DNA of 64,000 nt from Alphaproteobacteria bacterium (GTDB lineage: Bacteria > Pseudomonadota > Alphaproteobacteria > Sphingomonadales > Sphingomonadaceae), in the NCBI GenBank assembly GCA_005883305.1, contig VBAC01000001.1:2232001-2296000 (forward strand), written 5' to 3'. The notes under the pieces were generated by a model that ran no database searches, was not told the origin of the DNA, and saw only the letters and a program-made list of their open reading frames with translations. Positions 51,634-59,485 of the stretch are shown piece by piece. Made by a program: the position numbers and the translations under genes. How positions within the stretch are numbered: position 1 is the first letter of the stretch; the number at the start of each line of letters is the position of its first letter.

Positions 51634-54068
51634 AGCCGGTCTACCCGCATCGCGATCTCGGCGAGGCTTTCCGCCTCGATCAGCAGGCTGTCGTCGACCG
51701 TTCCGGTCGCGGTCCGCTCGCGGCCGATGATCACCAGCACCGGCACGGCCATCGGCGACACGCGGTCGAGCGCGACGTGGACCATCGTCCCCTGCGCGCG
51801 GTCGAGCAGCGAGGCGAGGCGGCCGACGTCGGTCATCCGGGTCCGCGCGTCGTTCCACGCGGCCTTGAGCAGCAGATGGTCCGGCTCATAGCGGCGCAGC
51901 ACGTCGTATATGAGGTCGGTCGAGAAGCTGACCTGGCGGCCCGACTTGCGCTTTCCCGGATGGTGCCGCTCGACCAGTCCGCCGATCACTGCCACCTCGC
52001 GGAAGGCGCGCTTCAAGAGGCTCGAATTCTGAACCCATTCGACGAATTCGTGCTCGAGAATGTCCGACGAGAAGAGGGCGGCGGGATCGGGGATCGGATC
52101 GAGCCCGTAGCAGGCGAGCGCATAATCGTTGGACACGAAACCGAGCGGCCTAAGCCCCGCGCTCTCCATCCGCCGCGTGATCAGCATGCCGAGAGACTGG
52201 TGCGCGTTCCAGCCTTCGAAGCTGTAGGCGACCATGTAGTGGCGATGCTCGTGGGGGAAGGTTTCGACCAGAAGCTCATCCGGAGCCGGTAGCTTCGAGC
52301 GGTAATCCTGGACCTGCAGCCAATCGCGCACGTCGTCCGGGAAGCGCGGCCATTGCTCGCGGTCGTGGAGGAAGTGGCGGACCCGCTCGGCGAGGTTGGT
52401 GCTCATCGCCATTCGCGCGCCGAGATAGGTGGGGATTCGCGCGGACTTGGACGAGGCGCGAACGATCAGGTCCATTCCGTCGATCCGCTCAACCTCGAGC
52501 ACCAGGCCGGCGAAGAAGAAAGTGTCGCCAGGAGAAAGCGTGGCGGCGAAATTGTCCTCGACCGTGCCGAGCTTTCGCCCGCCCTTGAAGCGCACGTCGT
52601 AGAGCGGGACGTCGACGATGATGCCGGCGTTCATCCGGTGCTGCTGGACAAACCGCGGGTGGCTTACCCGCCATGTTCCGTCAGCTTCCCGAGTCAATCG
52701 CCGGAACTTGTCGTAGGCGCGCAGGGAATAGCCGCCGCTTTCGATGAACGAGAGCACCTGGCCGAACAGCTCCTCCGACAGCCCGGCATAAGGCGCGGCG
52801 CCGCGCACTTCGTCGAGCATCGCCGCCTCTCCGAATGGCGCGGCGCAGGCGCAGGCCATGACGTGCTGGGCGAGCACGTCGAGCGCTCCGGGGCGGAACA
52901 GCTCGGCGTCGAGCTCGCCCTCGTCGATCGCGTCGAGGGCGGCGCGCGCCTCGAGATATTCGAAGCGGTTGCCGGGCACGAGGATCGCCTGCGAAGGCTC
53001 GTCGAGCCGGTGGTTGGCGCGCCCGATCCGCTGGAGCAGGCGAGACGAGCCCTTGGGGGCGCCCATCTGGATGACGAGATCGACGTCGCCCCAGTCGACT
53101 CCGAGATCGAGGCTGGCGGTGCAGACCAGGCCGCGCAGCCGCCCGGAGGCGACCGCCGCCTCGACCTTGCGCCGAGCCTCGATCGACAGCGAGCCGTGAT
53201 GGATGCCGATCGGCAGGGTCCGCTCGTTGACCGCCCAGAGGTCCTGAAAGATCAGCTCGGCGAGGCTTCGCGTGTTGCAGAAGATGAGGCTGGTCTTGTG
53301 CCGCTCGATCTCCTTCATCACCTGCTGCGCCGCCCAGCGGCCGCTATGGCCGGACCAGGGGATCTTCTCGTCCTCGGGCAGCATGATCGCGATCTCGGCC
53401 TCGGCGCCGGGATCGCCGCGGACCAGATCGACCATCTCCGGGTCGCCGTGCGGCGCGAGCCAGCCCTGGAACGCCTCGGGATCGGCAACCGTGGCCGAGA
53501 GGCCGACCCGCCTGAGGTTCGGCGCGATTGCCTGGAGGCGCGACAGCGAAAGGCTGAGAAGATCGCCGCGCTTGCCCGTCGCGAAGGCGTGGATTTCGTC
53601 GACGACGACGCAGGACAACGACTCGAACAAGGTGAAGCTGTCGGGATGGCTGAGCAGCAGGCTCAGCGATTCCGGCGTGGTCAGAAGGATCTGGGGCGGC
53701 CGAACGCGCTGGCGCGCCTTGCGGTCGGCGGGCGTGTCGCCGGTCCGGGTCTCGACCCGGATCGGCAGGCCCATCTCGGCGATCGGCGTCAGCAGGTTGC
53801 GCTGCACGTCCACCGCCAGCGCCTTGAGCGGCGAGATGTAGAGCGTGTGCAGCCCGTCGGTCGGGGCCTCGATCAACTCGGCAAGCGTCGGCAGGAAGCC
53901 GGCCAGAGTCTTGCCCGCCCCGGTCGGCGCGACGAGCAAGGCGCTCCGCCCGGCCCGCGCCGCTTCGAGCATCTCGCGCTGGTGCCGCCGAACCTCCCAG
54001 CCCTTGGCGGAGAACCAGTCGGTAATAACATTCGGCAGAAGCTGGGAACCGTCGGGCATCGAAGCCAT
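51630..54068 (-). CDS. Ligase-associated DEXH-box DNA helicase (Lhr-like)
   Basis: 812 aa, the size of the ligase-associated Lhr core family. Walker A APTGAGKT (47-54), motif II VVDEIHAF (DEIH 157-160), SAT-like GLSATVADPEAF, SLIFCNTRS and motif VI-like QRIGRANHR; then the Lhr-type winged-helix and C-terminal region. ATPase/translocase on DNA, thought to work with PdeM, a beta-CASP exonuclease and an ATP-dependent ligase. It begins 9 bases from the divergent exonuclease start, so each promoter must lie within the other gene. The start at 54068 is the more upstream of two close Met codons. Confidence 0.93.
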   Translation of the reverse strand: MASMPDGSQLLPNVITDWFSAKGWEVRRHQREMLEAARAGRSALLVAPTGAGKTLAGFLPTLAELIEAPTDGLHTLYISPLKALAVDVQRNLLTPIAEMGLPIRVETRTGDTPADRKARQRVRPPQILLTTPESLSLLLSHPDSFTLFESLSCVVVDEIHAFATGKRGDLLSLSLSRLQAIAPNLRRVGLSATVADPEAFQGWLAPHGDPEMVDLVRGDPGAEAEIAIMLPEDEKIPWSGHSGRWAAQQVMKEIERHKTSLIFCNTRSLAELIFQDLWAVNERTLPIGIHHGSLSIEARRKVEAAVASGRLRGLVCTASLDLGVDWGDVDLVIQMGAPKGSSRLLQRIGRANHRLDEPSQAILVPGNRFEYLEARAALDAIDEGELDAELFRPGALDVLAQHVMACACAAPFGEAAMLDEVRGAAPYAGLSEELFGQVLSFIESGGYSLRAYDKFRRLTREADGTWRVSHPRFVQQHRMNAGIIVDVPLYDVRFKGGRKLGTVEDNFAATLSPGDTFFFAGLVLEVERIDGMDLIVRASSKSARIPTYLGARMAMSTNLAERVRHFLHDREQWPRFPDDVRDWLQVQDYRSKLPAPDELLVETFPHEHRHYMVAYSFEGWNAHQSLGMLITRRMESAGLRPLGFVSNDYALACYGLDPIPDPAALFSSDILEHEFVEWVQNSSLLKRAFREVAVIGGLVERHHPGKRKSGRQVSFSTDLIYDVLRRYEPDHLLLKAAWNDARTRMTDVGRLASLLDRAQGTMVHVALDRVSPMAVPVLVIIGRERTATGTVDDSLLIEAESLAEIAMRVDRL

Positions 54069-54077
54069 ATAGCTTCC

Positions 54078-55076
54078 ATGCCCCGTCTCGGTTCCTGGGT
54101 GAAGCCTTTCCCCGAAGGCATGTACGTGAAGCCGGCCGACGCGTGGATCGATCCCTCGCAGCCCAAGCCGCGGGCGCTGGTCACTCACGGCCACGGCGAT
54201 CATGCGCGCGGCGGCCACGGCCAGGTCTTCGCCACCGCCGAGACGCTGGCGATCATGGAATGCCGCTACGGGCCTCAGCAAGGCACGGAGGTCGCTTATG
54301 GCGAGACGATTCGCCTCGGCGAGGTGGACGTCTCCTTCGTCCCCGCCGGCCACGTCCTCGGCTCCGCCCAGATCGTGCTCGAGCATTCGGGCGAAAAGAT
54401 CGTCGTCTCCGGCGACTACAAGCGCCGGCCGGATCCGACCTGCGCCCCGTTCGAGCCGGTCCCCTGCGACGTGTTCGTCACCGAGGCGACGTTCGGCCTT
54501 CCGGTCTTCCGCCATCCCGCGACGGGCGGCGAGGTCGACCGGCTGCTCCAGCGGCTGCACGACAATCCGGACCGCTGCATCCTCGTCGGCGCCTATGCGC
54601 TGGGCAAGGCGCAGCGGCTGATCGCCGAGCTGCGCTGCCGCGGCCATCACGATCCGATCTACATCCACGGCGCCCTGGAGCGTTTGTGCGAGCTCTACAT
54701 GCGGTTCGGCGTGCCGCTGGGCGAGCTTCGCCCCGCCACGGGCGCGTCAAAGGAGGAGCTGCGCGGCAAGATCGTGCTGGCGCCGCCGGGCTGCCTCAAC
54801 GACCGCTGGTCGCGCCGCCTGCCCGATCCGATCACCGCCATGGCCTCGGGCTGGATGCGCGTTCGCCAGCGCGCCCGCCAGCGCCTCGTCGAGATGCCGC
54901 TGATCGTCTCCGACCATGCCGATTGGGACGAGCTGACCCAGACCATCCAGGAGCTTGCCCCGCGCGAGGTGTGGATCACCCACGGCCGCGAGGAAGCGCT
55001 GATGCACTGGTGCATGACCCGCCAGATCAAGGCCCGGGAGCTCAACCTCGTCGGCTATGAGGACGAGGACGATTGA
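54078..55076 (+). CDS. Ligase-associated DNA-damage-response exonuclease (beta-CASP)
   Basis: 332 aa metallo-beta-lactamase/beta-CASP nuclease. Zinc-binding THGHGDHARGGH (about 37-48), GHVLGSAQIV, SGDYKRR, TEATFG and, in the C-terminal beta-CASP part, DHADWDEL and THGREEAL. It is divergent from the helicase gene (9-base gap). In the usual cluster an ATP-dependent ligase follows; here a family B repeat and unrelated genes follow instead. Confidence 0.9.
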   Translation: MPRLGSWVKPFPEGMYVKPADAWIDPSQPKPRALVTHGHGDHARGGHGQVFATAETLAIMECRYGPQQGTEVAYGETIRLGEVDVSFVPAGHVLGSAQIVLEHSGEKIVVSGDYKRRPDPTCAPFEPVPCDVFVTEATFGLPVFRHPATGGEVDRLLQRLHDNPDRCILVGAYALGKAQRLIAELRCRGHHDPIYIHGALERLCELYMRFGVPLGELRPATGASKEELRGKIVLAPPGCLNDRWSRRLPDPITAMASGWMRVRQRARQRLVEMPLIVSDHADWDELTQTIQELAPREVWITHGREEALMHWCMTRQIKARELNLVGYEDEDD

Positions 55077-55130
55077 TCGCCGCAGGGTGGCAGTCGTAGA
55101 GCATTGTCGCTTGGCCGGAACCGCCTCTTC

Positions 55131-55214
55131 GTCATTGCGAGCGTAGCGAAGCAATCCAGTGCGGCCTCTGAGTCCCGCTGGATTGCTTCGTCGCTACGCT
55201 CCTCGCAATGACGG
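55131..55214. repeat. Palindromic dispersed repeat, family B
   Basis: CGTCATTGCGAGCGTAGCGA...CAATCCAG and CTGGATTGCTTCGTCGCTAC...TCGCAATGACGG form a long inverted repeat. It lies between the exonuclease gene and the small membrane gene at 55273; the rest of this roughly 200-base gap holds nothing else I can identify. Confidence 0.88.
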
Positions 55215-55272
55215 CCCAACGGACGCGCCCAGCTTGGGCATGCCGCGCGGCTGTAAGGCCGATGAGCGAACG

Positions 55273-55518
55273 TCAGGCGAACTGTAGCAATAGCGCCAGC
55301 GCCAGGGCGGCAATCACCAGCAGGCCCCAGCGCACCTGACGCTCGAGCTCCATGCTCTCGGTGCGCGAGACGACGATCGCGCTGAGCGGCATCAGCACAA
55401 AGGCGAGACCGGCCGAGAACAATATCCCCATCCAGATGCTGGCGGTCATCGCCGCGGCGATCGCCAGCGCGGCCCAGGCCAGGCAGAAGATCAGCGGCTC
55501 GGCGTGAAGCCGCGGCAT
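55273..55518 (-). CDS. Small membrane protein coupled to the phosphomannomutase gene
   Basis: 81 aa. The ATG overlaps the stop of the phosphomannomutase/phosphoglucomutase gene (TGATG). Two to three hydrophobic segments: CLAWAALAIAAAMTASIWMG, LFSAGLAFVLMPLSAIVV and a C-terminal LLVIAALALALLLQFA. No recognisable domain. It is co-transcribed with the upstream sugar-phosphate mutase, so a role in envelope polysaccharide is possible but unproven. Confidence 0.7.
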   Translation of the reverse strand: MPRLHAEPLIFCLAWAALAIAAAMTASIWMGILFSAGLAFVLMPLSAIVVSRTESMELERQVRWGLLVIAALALALLLQFA

Positions 55519-56900
55519 CAATGGCCCGCCTGCGGCCCGCGCTCGACGCCGGAGAGCGCCAGCTGCTCGTCGATTTGCGCCACGAGCCGGTCGAGCCCCG
55601 CCTGGTCCTTCGCCTCGGCCCGCGCGACGAGCACGTCCTGGGTGTTGGAGGCGCGAAGAAGCCACCAGCCGTCGTCGGTGTTGACCCGTGCGCCGTCGGT
55701 GCGGTTGACCTCCGCGCCGGACGCGGCGAGCCGATCGAGCACTTCATCGACCACCGCGAACTTGCGGGTCTCGTCGACCTGGAAACGCATCTCCGGCGTG
55801 TTCACCAGCGCCGGCATGGCCGATCTGAGCGCGGTCAGCGAGCCGCCGAGCCTGCTCACCGCGCGGATCAGCCGCACCGCGGCGTAGAGCGCGTCGTCGA
55901 AGCCGTAATAATCGTGGGCGAAGAAGATGTGCCCGCTCATCTCGCCGGCGAGCGGAGCGCCGGTCTCCTTCATCTTCGACTTGATCAGGCTGTGCCCGGT
56001 CTTCCACATGAGCGGCGTTCCGCCGAGCTCGGCGATCCGGTCGTAGAGCGCCTGGCTCGCCTTGACGTCGGCGATGATCGTCGCGCCCGGCACGTCGGCC
56101 AGCACGGGCTCGGCGAGGATCGAAAGCAGCTGGTCTCCCCAGACCACCCGCCCCTCGCCGTCGACCGCCCCGATCCGGTCGCCGTCGCCGTCGAAGGCAA
56201 TGCCGAAATCGAGGTTCTTTTCGGCGACCAGCCGCTTGAGGTCGGCGAGATTGGCCTCCTCGGTCGGATCTGGATGGTGGTGGGGAAAGCGGCTGTCGAC
56301 TTCCGTGTAGAGCAGATGATGCTCGCCCGGCAGCTTGGCGGCGAGCTTCTCCAGCGCCGGCCCGGCCGCGCCGTTGCCGGCGTCCCAGCCGATCCGGAAG
56401 GCGCCGCCGTCGAAGCCCTGGACGAGCCGGTCGACGTAGAGGTCGAGCATTTCGGCGTCGCTCACCGTGCCCGTGCCTTCATCCCAGTCCGCGTCCAGCG
56501 CATCGCGGCCGAGCTGCTGGATCGCCTCGCCGTAGAAGGGCCGGCCGCGGATCACCATCTTGAAGCCGTTATAATCGGCCGGGTTGTGGCTGCCGGTGAT
56601 CATGATCCCGCCGTCCACCTCGAGCACGGCCTCGGCGAAGTAGAGCATCGGCGTCGGCCCCAGCCCGATCCGCACGACATCGGCGCCGCTCTCGGTGAGG
56701 CCGCGGACCAGCGCTTGCTCGAGCATCGGCGAGCTTTCGCGCCCGTCGCGCCCCACCGCGACCCGAGCGCCGCCGCTACGGCGCACGAGCGTTCCGAAGC
56801 CGCGGCCGATCGCGTAGGCGTCGGCCTCCCCAAGCGTCTTTCCGACGATTCCGCGAATGTCGTATTCGCGCAGCGAGCTGGCGTGGAATTGGTGGCTCAT
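55518..56900 (-). CDS. Phosphomannomutase/phosphoglucomutase
   Basis: 460 aa alpha-D-phosphohexomutase of the AlgC/ManB group. Motifs in order: the active-site serine in [12 protein letters not shown], metal-binding [11 protein letters not shown], sugar-binding GEMSGHIFF, and phosphate-binding RASNTQD near the end. It interconverts mannose- or glucose-1- and 6-phosphates and feeds nucleotide-sugar synthesis for exopolysaccharide. AAGGA precedes this ATG ([17 protein letters not shown]). The stop overlaps the small membrane gene. Confidence 0.93.
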   Translation of the reverse strand: MSHQFHASSLREYDIRGIVGKTLGEADAYAIGRGFGTLVRRSGGARVAVGRDGRESSPMLEQALVRGLTESGADVVRIGLGPTPMLYFAEAVLEVDGGIMITGSHNPADYNGFKMVIRGRPFYGEAIQQLGRDALDADWDEGTGTVSDAEMLDLYVDRLVQGFDGGAFRIGWDAGNGAAGPALEKLAAKLPGEHHLLYTEVDSRFPHHHPDPTEEANLADLKRLVAEKNLDFGIAFDGDGDRIGAVDGEGRVVWGDQLLSILAEPVLADVPGATIIADVKASQALYDRIAELGGTPLMWKTGHSLIKSKMKETGAPLAGEMSGHIFFAHDYYGFDDALYAAVRLIRAVSRLGGSLTALRSAMPALVNTPEMRFQVDETRKFAVVDEVLDRLAASGAEVNRTDGARVNTDDGWWLLRASNTQDVLVARAEAKDQAGLDRLVAQIDEQLALSGVERGPQAGH

Positions 56901-56907
56901 TTCGTCC

Positions 56908-57171
56908 TTATCGTTTCTTGAGTTCGCCGAGCAGCGCATCGCGCGCCGCATTGACTCGGGTGGCGAGGCCCTGCGACCCGCCCGCGTCCGGATGGACCTT
57001 GGCGATCAGCCGGCGGTGCGCCGCCCGGATGTCGTCGGAGCTCGCCCCTTCGGTCAATCCAAGCAAAGTGCGCGCCTCGGCGGGGCGCATCGGCGCGCTT
57101 TGCACCGTCTGCCGCCGCCACCAGAGATAGACGAGGCCCGCGAGGACCAGGCCGACGATCAGCTTGCCCAT
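56908..57171 (-). CDS. Membrane-anchored J-domain protein
   Basis: 87 aa. One N-terminal membrane segment ([17 protein letters not shown]) followed by a J domain with the diagnostic KVHPDAGG (HPD) loop, RTLLGL at helix I and AARDALL at helix IV. Such small proteins activate DnaK at the membrane. The ATG shares one base with the MipZ stop (TGATG), so the genes are translationally coupled. Confidence 0.85.
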   Translation of the reverse strand: MGKLIVGLVLAGLVYLWWRRQTVQSAPMRPAEARTLLGLTEGASSDDIRAAHRRLIAKVHPDAGGSQGLATRVNAARDALLGELKKR

Positions 57172-57962
57172 CACCCGGCCATCGCCTGGCGGGGCGCCTC
57201 GTCGCCCGGCTCCGGCAAGGCGAATCCGGCGACCATCTCGCGCAGCTCCTGGCGCGCCGCGATATGCGACATGGCGACGTCCTCGATCTCGTTGAGGTCG
57301 AGCAGGGTCAGCCCTTTCGGGAACAGCTCGCGGTAGATGACCCGCTCGCCGAGGCCGGGGATGATTCGAAAACCGACCCGGCGCGACAATTCGCCCAGAG
57401 CCTCGCCGACCCGGCGCTTGTTGCGCGCCTCGATATGCTGGACCCGGTTGCGCAGGACGACCCAATCGACGCTCGCGCCGTGGGCCTTGGCGCGCTGCGT
57501 GCGGCTGTTCCAGACCAGCTCGGCGTAGAAGCTCGGCCGCCGCACGCGGTAGGTCTCGGCGTCGACCTCGCCGATCAGGTCGAGATCGACGAAGCTGTCG
57601 TTGATCGGGGTGACCAAAGTGTCCGCGCGGATCATCGCCGCCCGGCTATGCGCGTCGTCGCGTCCCGGCGTGTCGATCACCACGAACTCGGCGCCGCCGG
57701 CGATCCGCTCGATCACCGCCTCGAGCGGCTCTCCCGCCTCCGGATCGAACGTCGCGTGGACCGGCATCGGCAGGTCCACGTTCTGCCGCCGCATCGTCGC
57801 TGCGCGGTTGTCGAGATAGCGGCCAAGGGTGCGCTGGCGGGTGTCGAGATCGAGCGCGGCGACCTTCCTGCCCTGCGCGGCGAGCGCCACCGCGGCGTGA
57901 ACCGCGGTGGTCGACTTGCCGGTGCCGCCCTTCTCGTTGGCGAAAGTGATGAAATGCGGCAC
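57171..57962 (-). CDS. mipZ: Division-plane positioning ATPase MipZ
   Basis: 263 aa from GTG 57962. The deviant Walker A is NEKGGTGKST (9-18), followed by ALDLDTRQRTLGRYLDNRA, a MipZ-specific insertion, and VIDTPGRDD as Walker B region. MipZ in Caulobacter and relatives binds ParB and inhibits FtsZ near the poles, so that the ring forms at mid-cell. The gene is divergent from panC (85-base gap). The start codon is GTG because no ATG is available in the frame at the right place. Confidence 0.85.
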   Translation of the reverse strand: MPHFITFANEKGGTGKSTTAVHAAVALAAQGRKVAALDLDTRQRTLGRYLDNRAATMRRQNVDLPMPVHATFDPEAGEPLEAVIERIAGGAEFVVIDTPGRDDAHSRAAMIRADTLVTPINDSFVDLDLIGEVDAETYRVRRPSFYAELVWNSRTQRAKAHGASVDWVVLRNRVQHIEARNKRRVGEALGELSRRVGFRIIPGLGERVIYRELFPKGLTLLDLNEIEDVAMSHIAARQELREMVAGFALPEPGDEAPRQAMAG

Positions 57963-58047
57963 GCTTCGGGCTACTCCGGACACTTGATCTTGCGGGTCGC
58001 GAGCCGCTACCAGCCCGCCTCCTTCCTCTATCGGAGGCCCTCCGGCC

Positions 58048-58893
58048 GTGCAAATCATCCGTGAGCCGGAGGCGCTCGAAAAGGCCCTGGCGGAGCTGCG
58101 CGAGGGCGGCGCGAGGATCGGCTTCGTGCCGACCATGGGCGCGCTCCACGCCGGCCATATGGCCCTGGTGGCCGAAGCGCGCGCGCGGGCCGACCACGTC
58201 GTCGCCTCGATCTTCGTCAATCCGACCCAATTCGCCCAGGGCGAGGATCTCGACGTCTATCCCCGGCGCGAGGCCGGCGATGCGGCGATGCTCGAGGCGG
58301 AAGGGGTGGCGATCCTCTGGGCTCCGGACGTTTCGACCATGTATCCCGACGGCCCCGCCGCCTCGCTTCGCGCGGGTAGCGCCGGCGAGGGCCTCGACGG
58401 CGACGCCCGGCCCGGTCATTTCGACGGCGTGGCGACGGTGGTCGCTCGCCTGTTCGGGCAGGTGCGTCCCGACGTCGCCCTGTTCGGCGAGAAGGATTAT
58501 CAGCAGCTCGCCGTGATCCGGCAAATGGTCGCCGAACAGGGCCTGCCGATCGAGATCGCCGGCGTTCCGACCCAGCGCGACGCCGACGGCCTCGCCCTCT
58601 CCTCGCGCAACGCCTATCTGACACCCGACGAGCGCCGCTCCGCCCGCGCCTTGCCGCGCGCGCTGGGTGACTCCGCCCGGGCGATCAAGGGCGGCGCCGC
58701 GGTCGCCGAGGCGCTCGACCGGGCCCGCCAGCGCCTCGCGGAGGCCGGCTTCGATCCGGTAGATTATGTCGCCCTGTGCGACGCCGAGACTTTGCGGCCG
58801 CTCGACCGCCTCGATCGCCCGGCGCGGCTGCTCGCGGCGGCGCGGATCGGCAATACGCGGCTGATCGACAATCTGCCGGTCAGCCCCGATTGA
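58048..58893 (+). CDS. panC: Pantoate-beta-alanine ligase
   Basis: 281 aa from GTG, full length. VPTMGALHAGHMALV binds ATP (HIGH-like HAGH), then VNPTQFAQGEDLDVYPR, and FGEKDYQQLAVIRQMV with the KDYQQ motif; the C-terminal domain (SSRNAYLTPDERR) carries KMSKS-like residues. It makes pantothenate from pantoate and beta-alanine with ATP. It stands opposite mipZ; panB and panD are not seen. Confidence 0.95.
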   Translation: MQIIREPEALEKALAELREGGARIGFVPTMGALHAGHMALVAEARARADHVVASIFVNPTQFAQGEDLDVYPRREAGDAAMLEAEGVAILWAPDVSTMYPDGPAASLRAGSAGEGLDGDARPGHFDGVATVVARLFGQVRPDVALFGEKDYQQLAVIRQMVAEQGLPIEIAGVPTQRDADGLALSSRNAYLTPDERRSARALPRALGDSARAIKGGAAVAEALDRARQRLAEAGFDPVDYVALCDAETLRPLDRLDRPARLLAAARIGNTRLIDNLPVSPD

Positions 58894-58983
58894 GATCGTA
58901 ACCGCGGCGTTAACCATTTGTTGACGCGCGCTGCCCCAGACAGTGCTCCTGACACGCAGCCTTCAAAAAAGGGGCACGACGTT

Positions 58984-59286
58984 ATGGGGCACAGTCTGAA
59001 ATCCGCCGCCTTCCTGGCCGAAAGCCGGATGATCGAAGCCGCGGCCGGCGACGTCAAAGCGCTCTACGAGCTCGGCATCGCCTATTCGACCGGAACCGGC
59101 GGAGTCACCGTCGACCTGATCGAAGCCCACAAATGGTTCAACCTCGCGGCGCTCAAGGGCAGCACGCTCGCCCAGGAATGCCGCGCCGAAATCGCCGAGG
59201 ACATGACCGCCTGCGAGATCGCCGAAGCGCAGCGCCAAGCCCGCGCCTGGCTCGGCGCCATCGCCGGCCAGCGCCGCGCCGCCTGA
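58984..59286 (+). CDS. Sel1-like repeat protein
   Basis: 100 aa with about two Sel1 helix pairs: AAAGDVKALYELGIAYSTGT then EAHKWFNLAALKGSTLAQEC, the A-x-L-G-x-x-Y and A-x-x-W-x-x-A-A patterns. It has no signal peptide. GGGG precedes the ATG, and the leader has TTGACG about 65 bases upstream as a possible -35. The 90-base gap before it follows the panC stop. Scaffold function is inferred from the fold only. Confidence 0.8.
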   Translation: MGHSLKSAAFLAESRMIEAAAGDVKALYELGIAYSTGTGGVTVDLIEAHKWFNLAALKGSTLAQECRAEIAEDMTACEIAEAQRQARAWLGAIAGQRRAA

Positions 59287-59292
59287 TCTTTC

Positions 59293-59485
59293 GAGTCATC
59301 CCGGCGAAGGGGCACCCCGCAAAGTACTACTTTGCGGGGACCCCGAAGGCCGGGACCCATGAACACCGCGGCATGTTCGCGAGCGCAGCCGTTCGTCCCA
59401 CTTTCGATCTCTTCGGTTCATGGGCCCCGGCCCCTTCGACTGCCTGCCAAGGCAGGCGCTCAGGACATGCTTCGCCGGGGTGACT
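59293..59485. repeat. Family-A palindromic repeat enlarged by two nested palindromes
   Basis: Outer ends GAGTCATCCCGGCGAAGG and GCTTCGCCGGGGTGACTC match the family-A copies, but the element is 193 bases instead of about 118. The left arm is split by CCCCGCAAAGTA-C-TACTTTGCGGGG (59315-59339, perfect 12-base arms), and the right arm by GCCTGCC-AA-GGCAGGC (59442-59457) with flanks. Its right end lies against the stop codon of the S9 peptidase gene. Confidence 0.9.
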
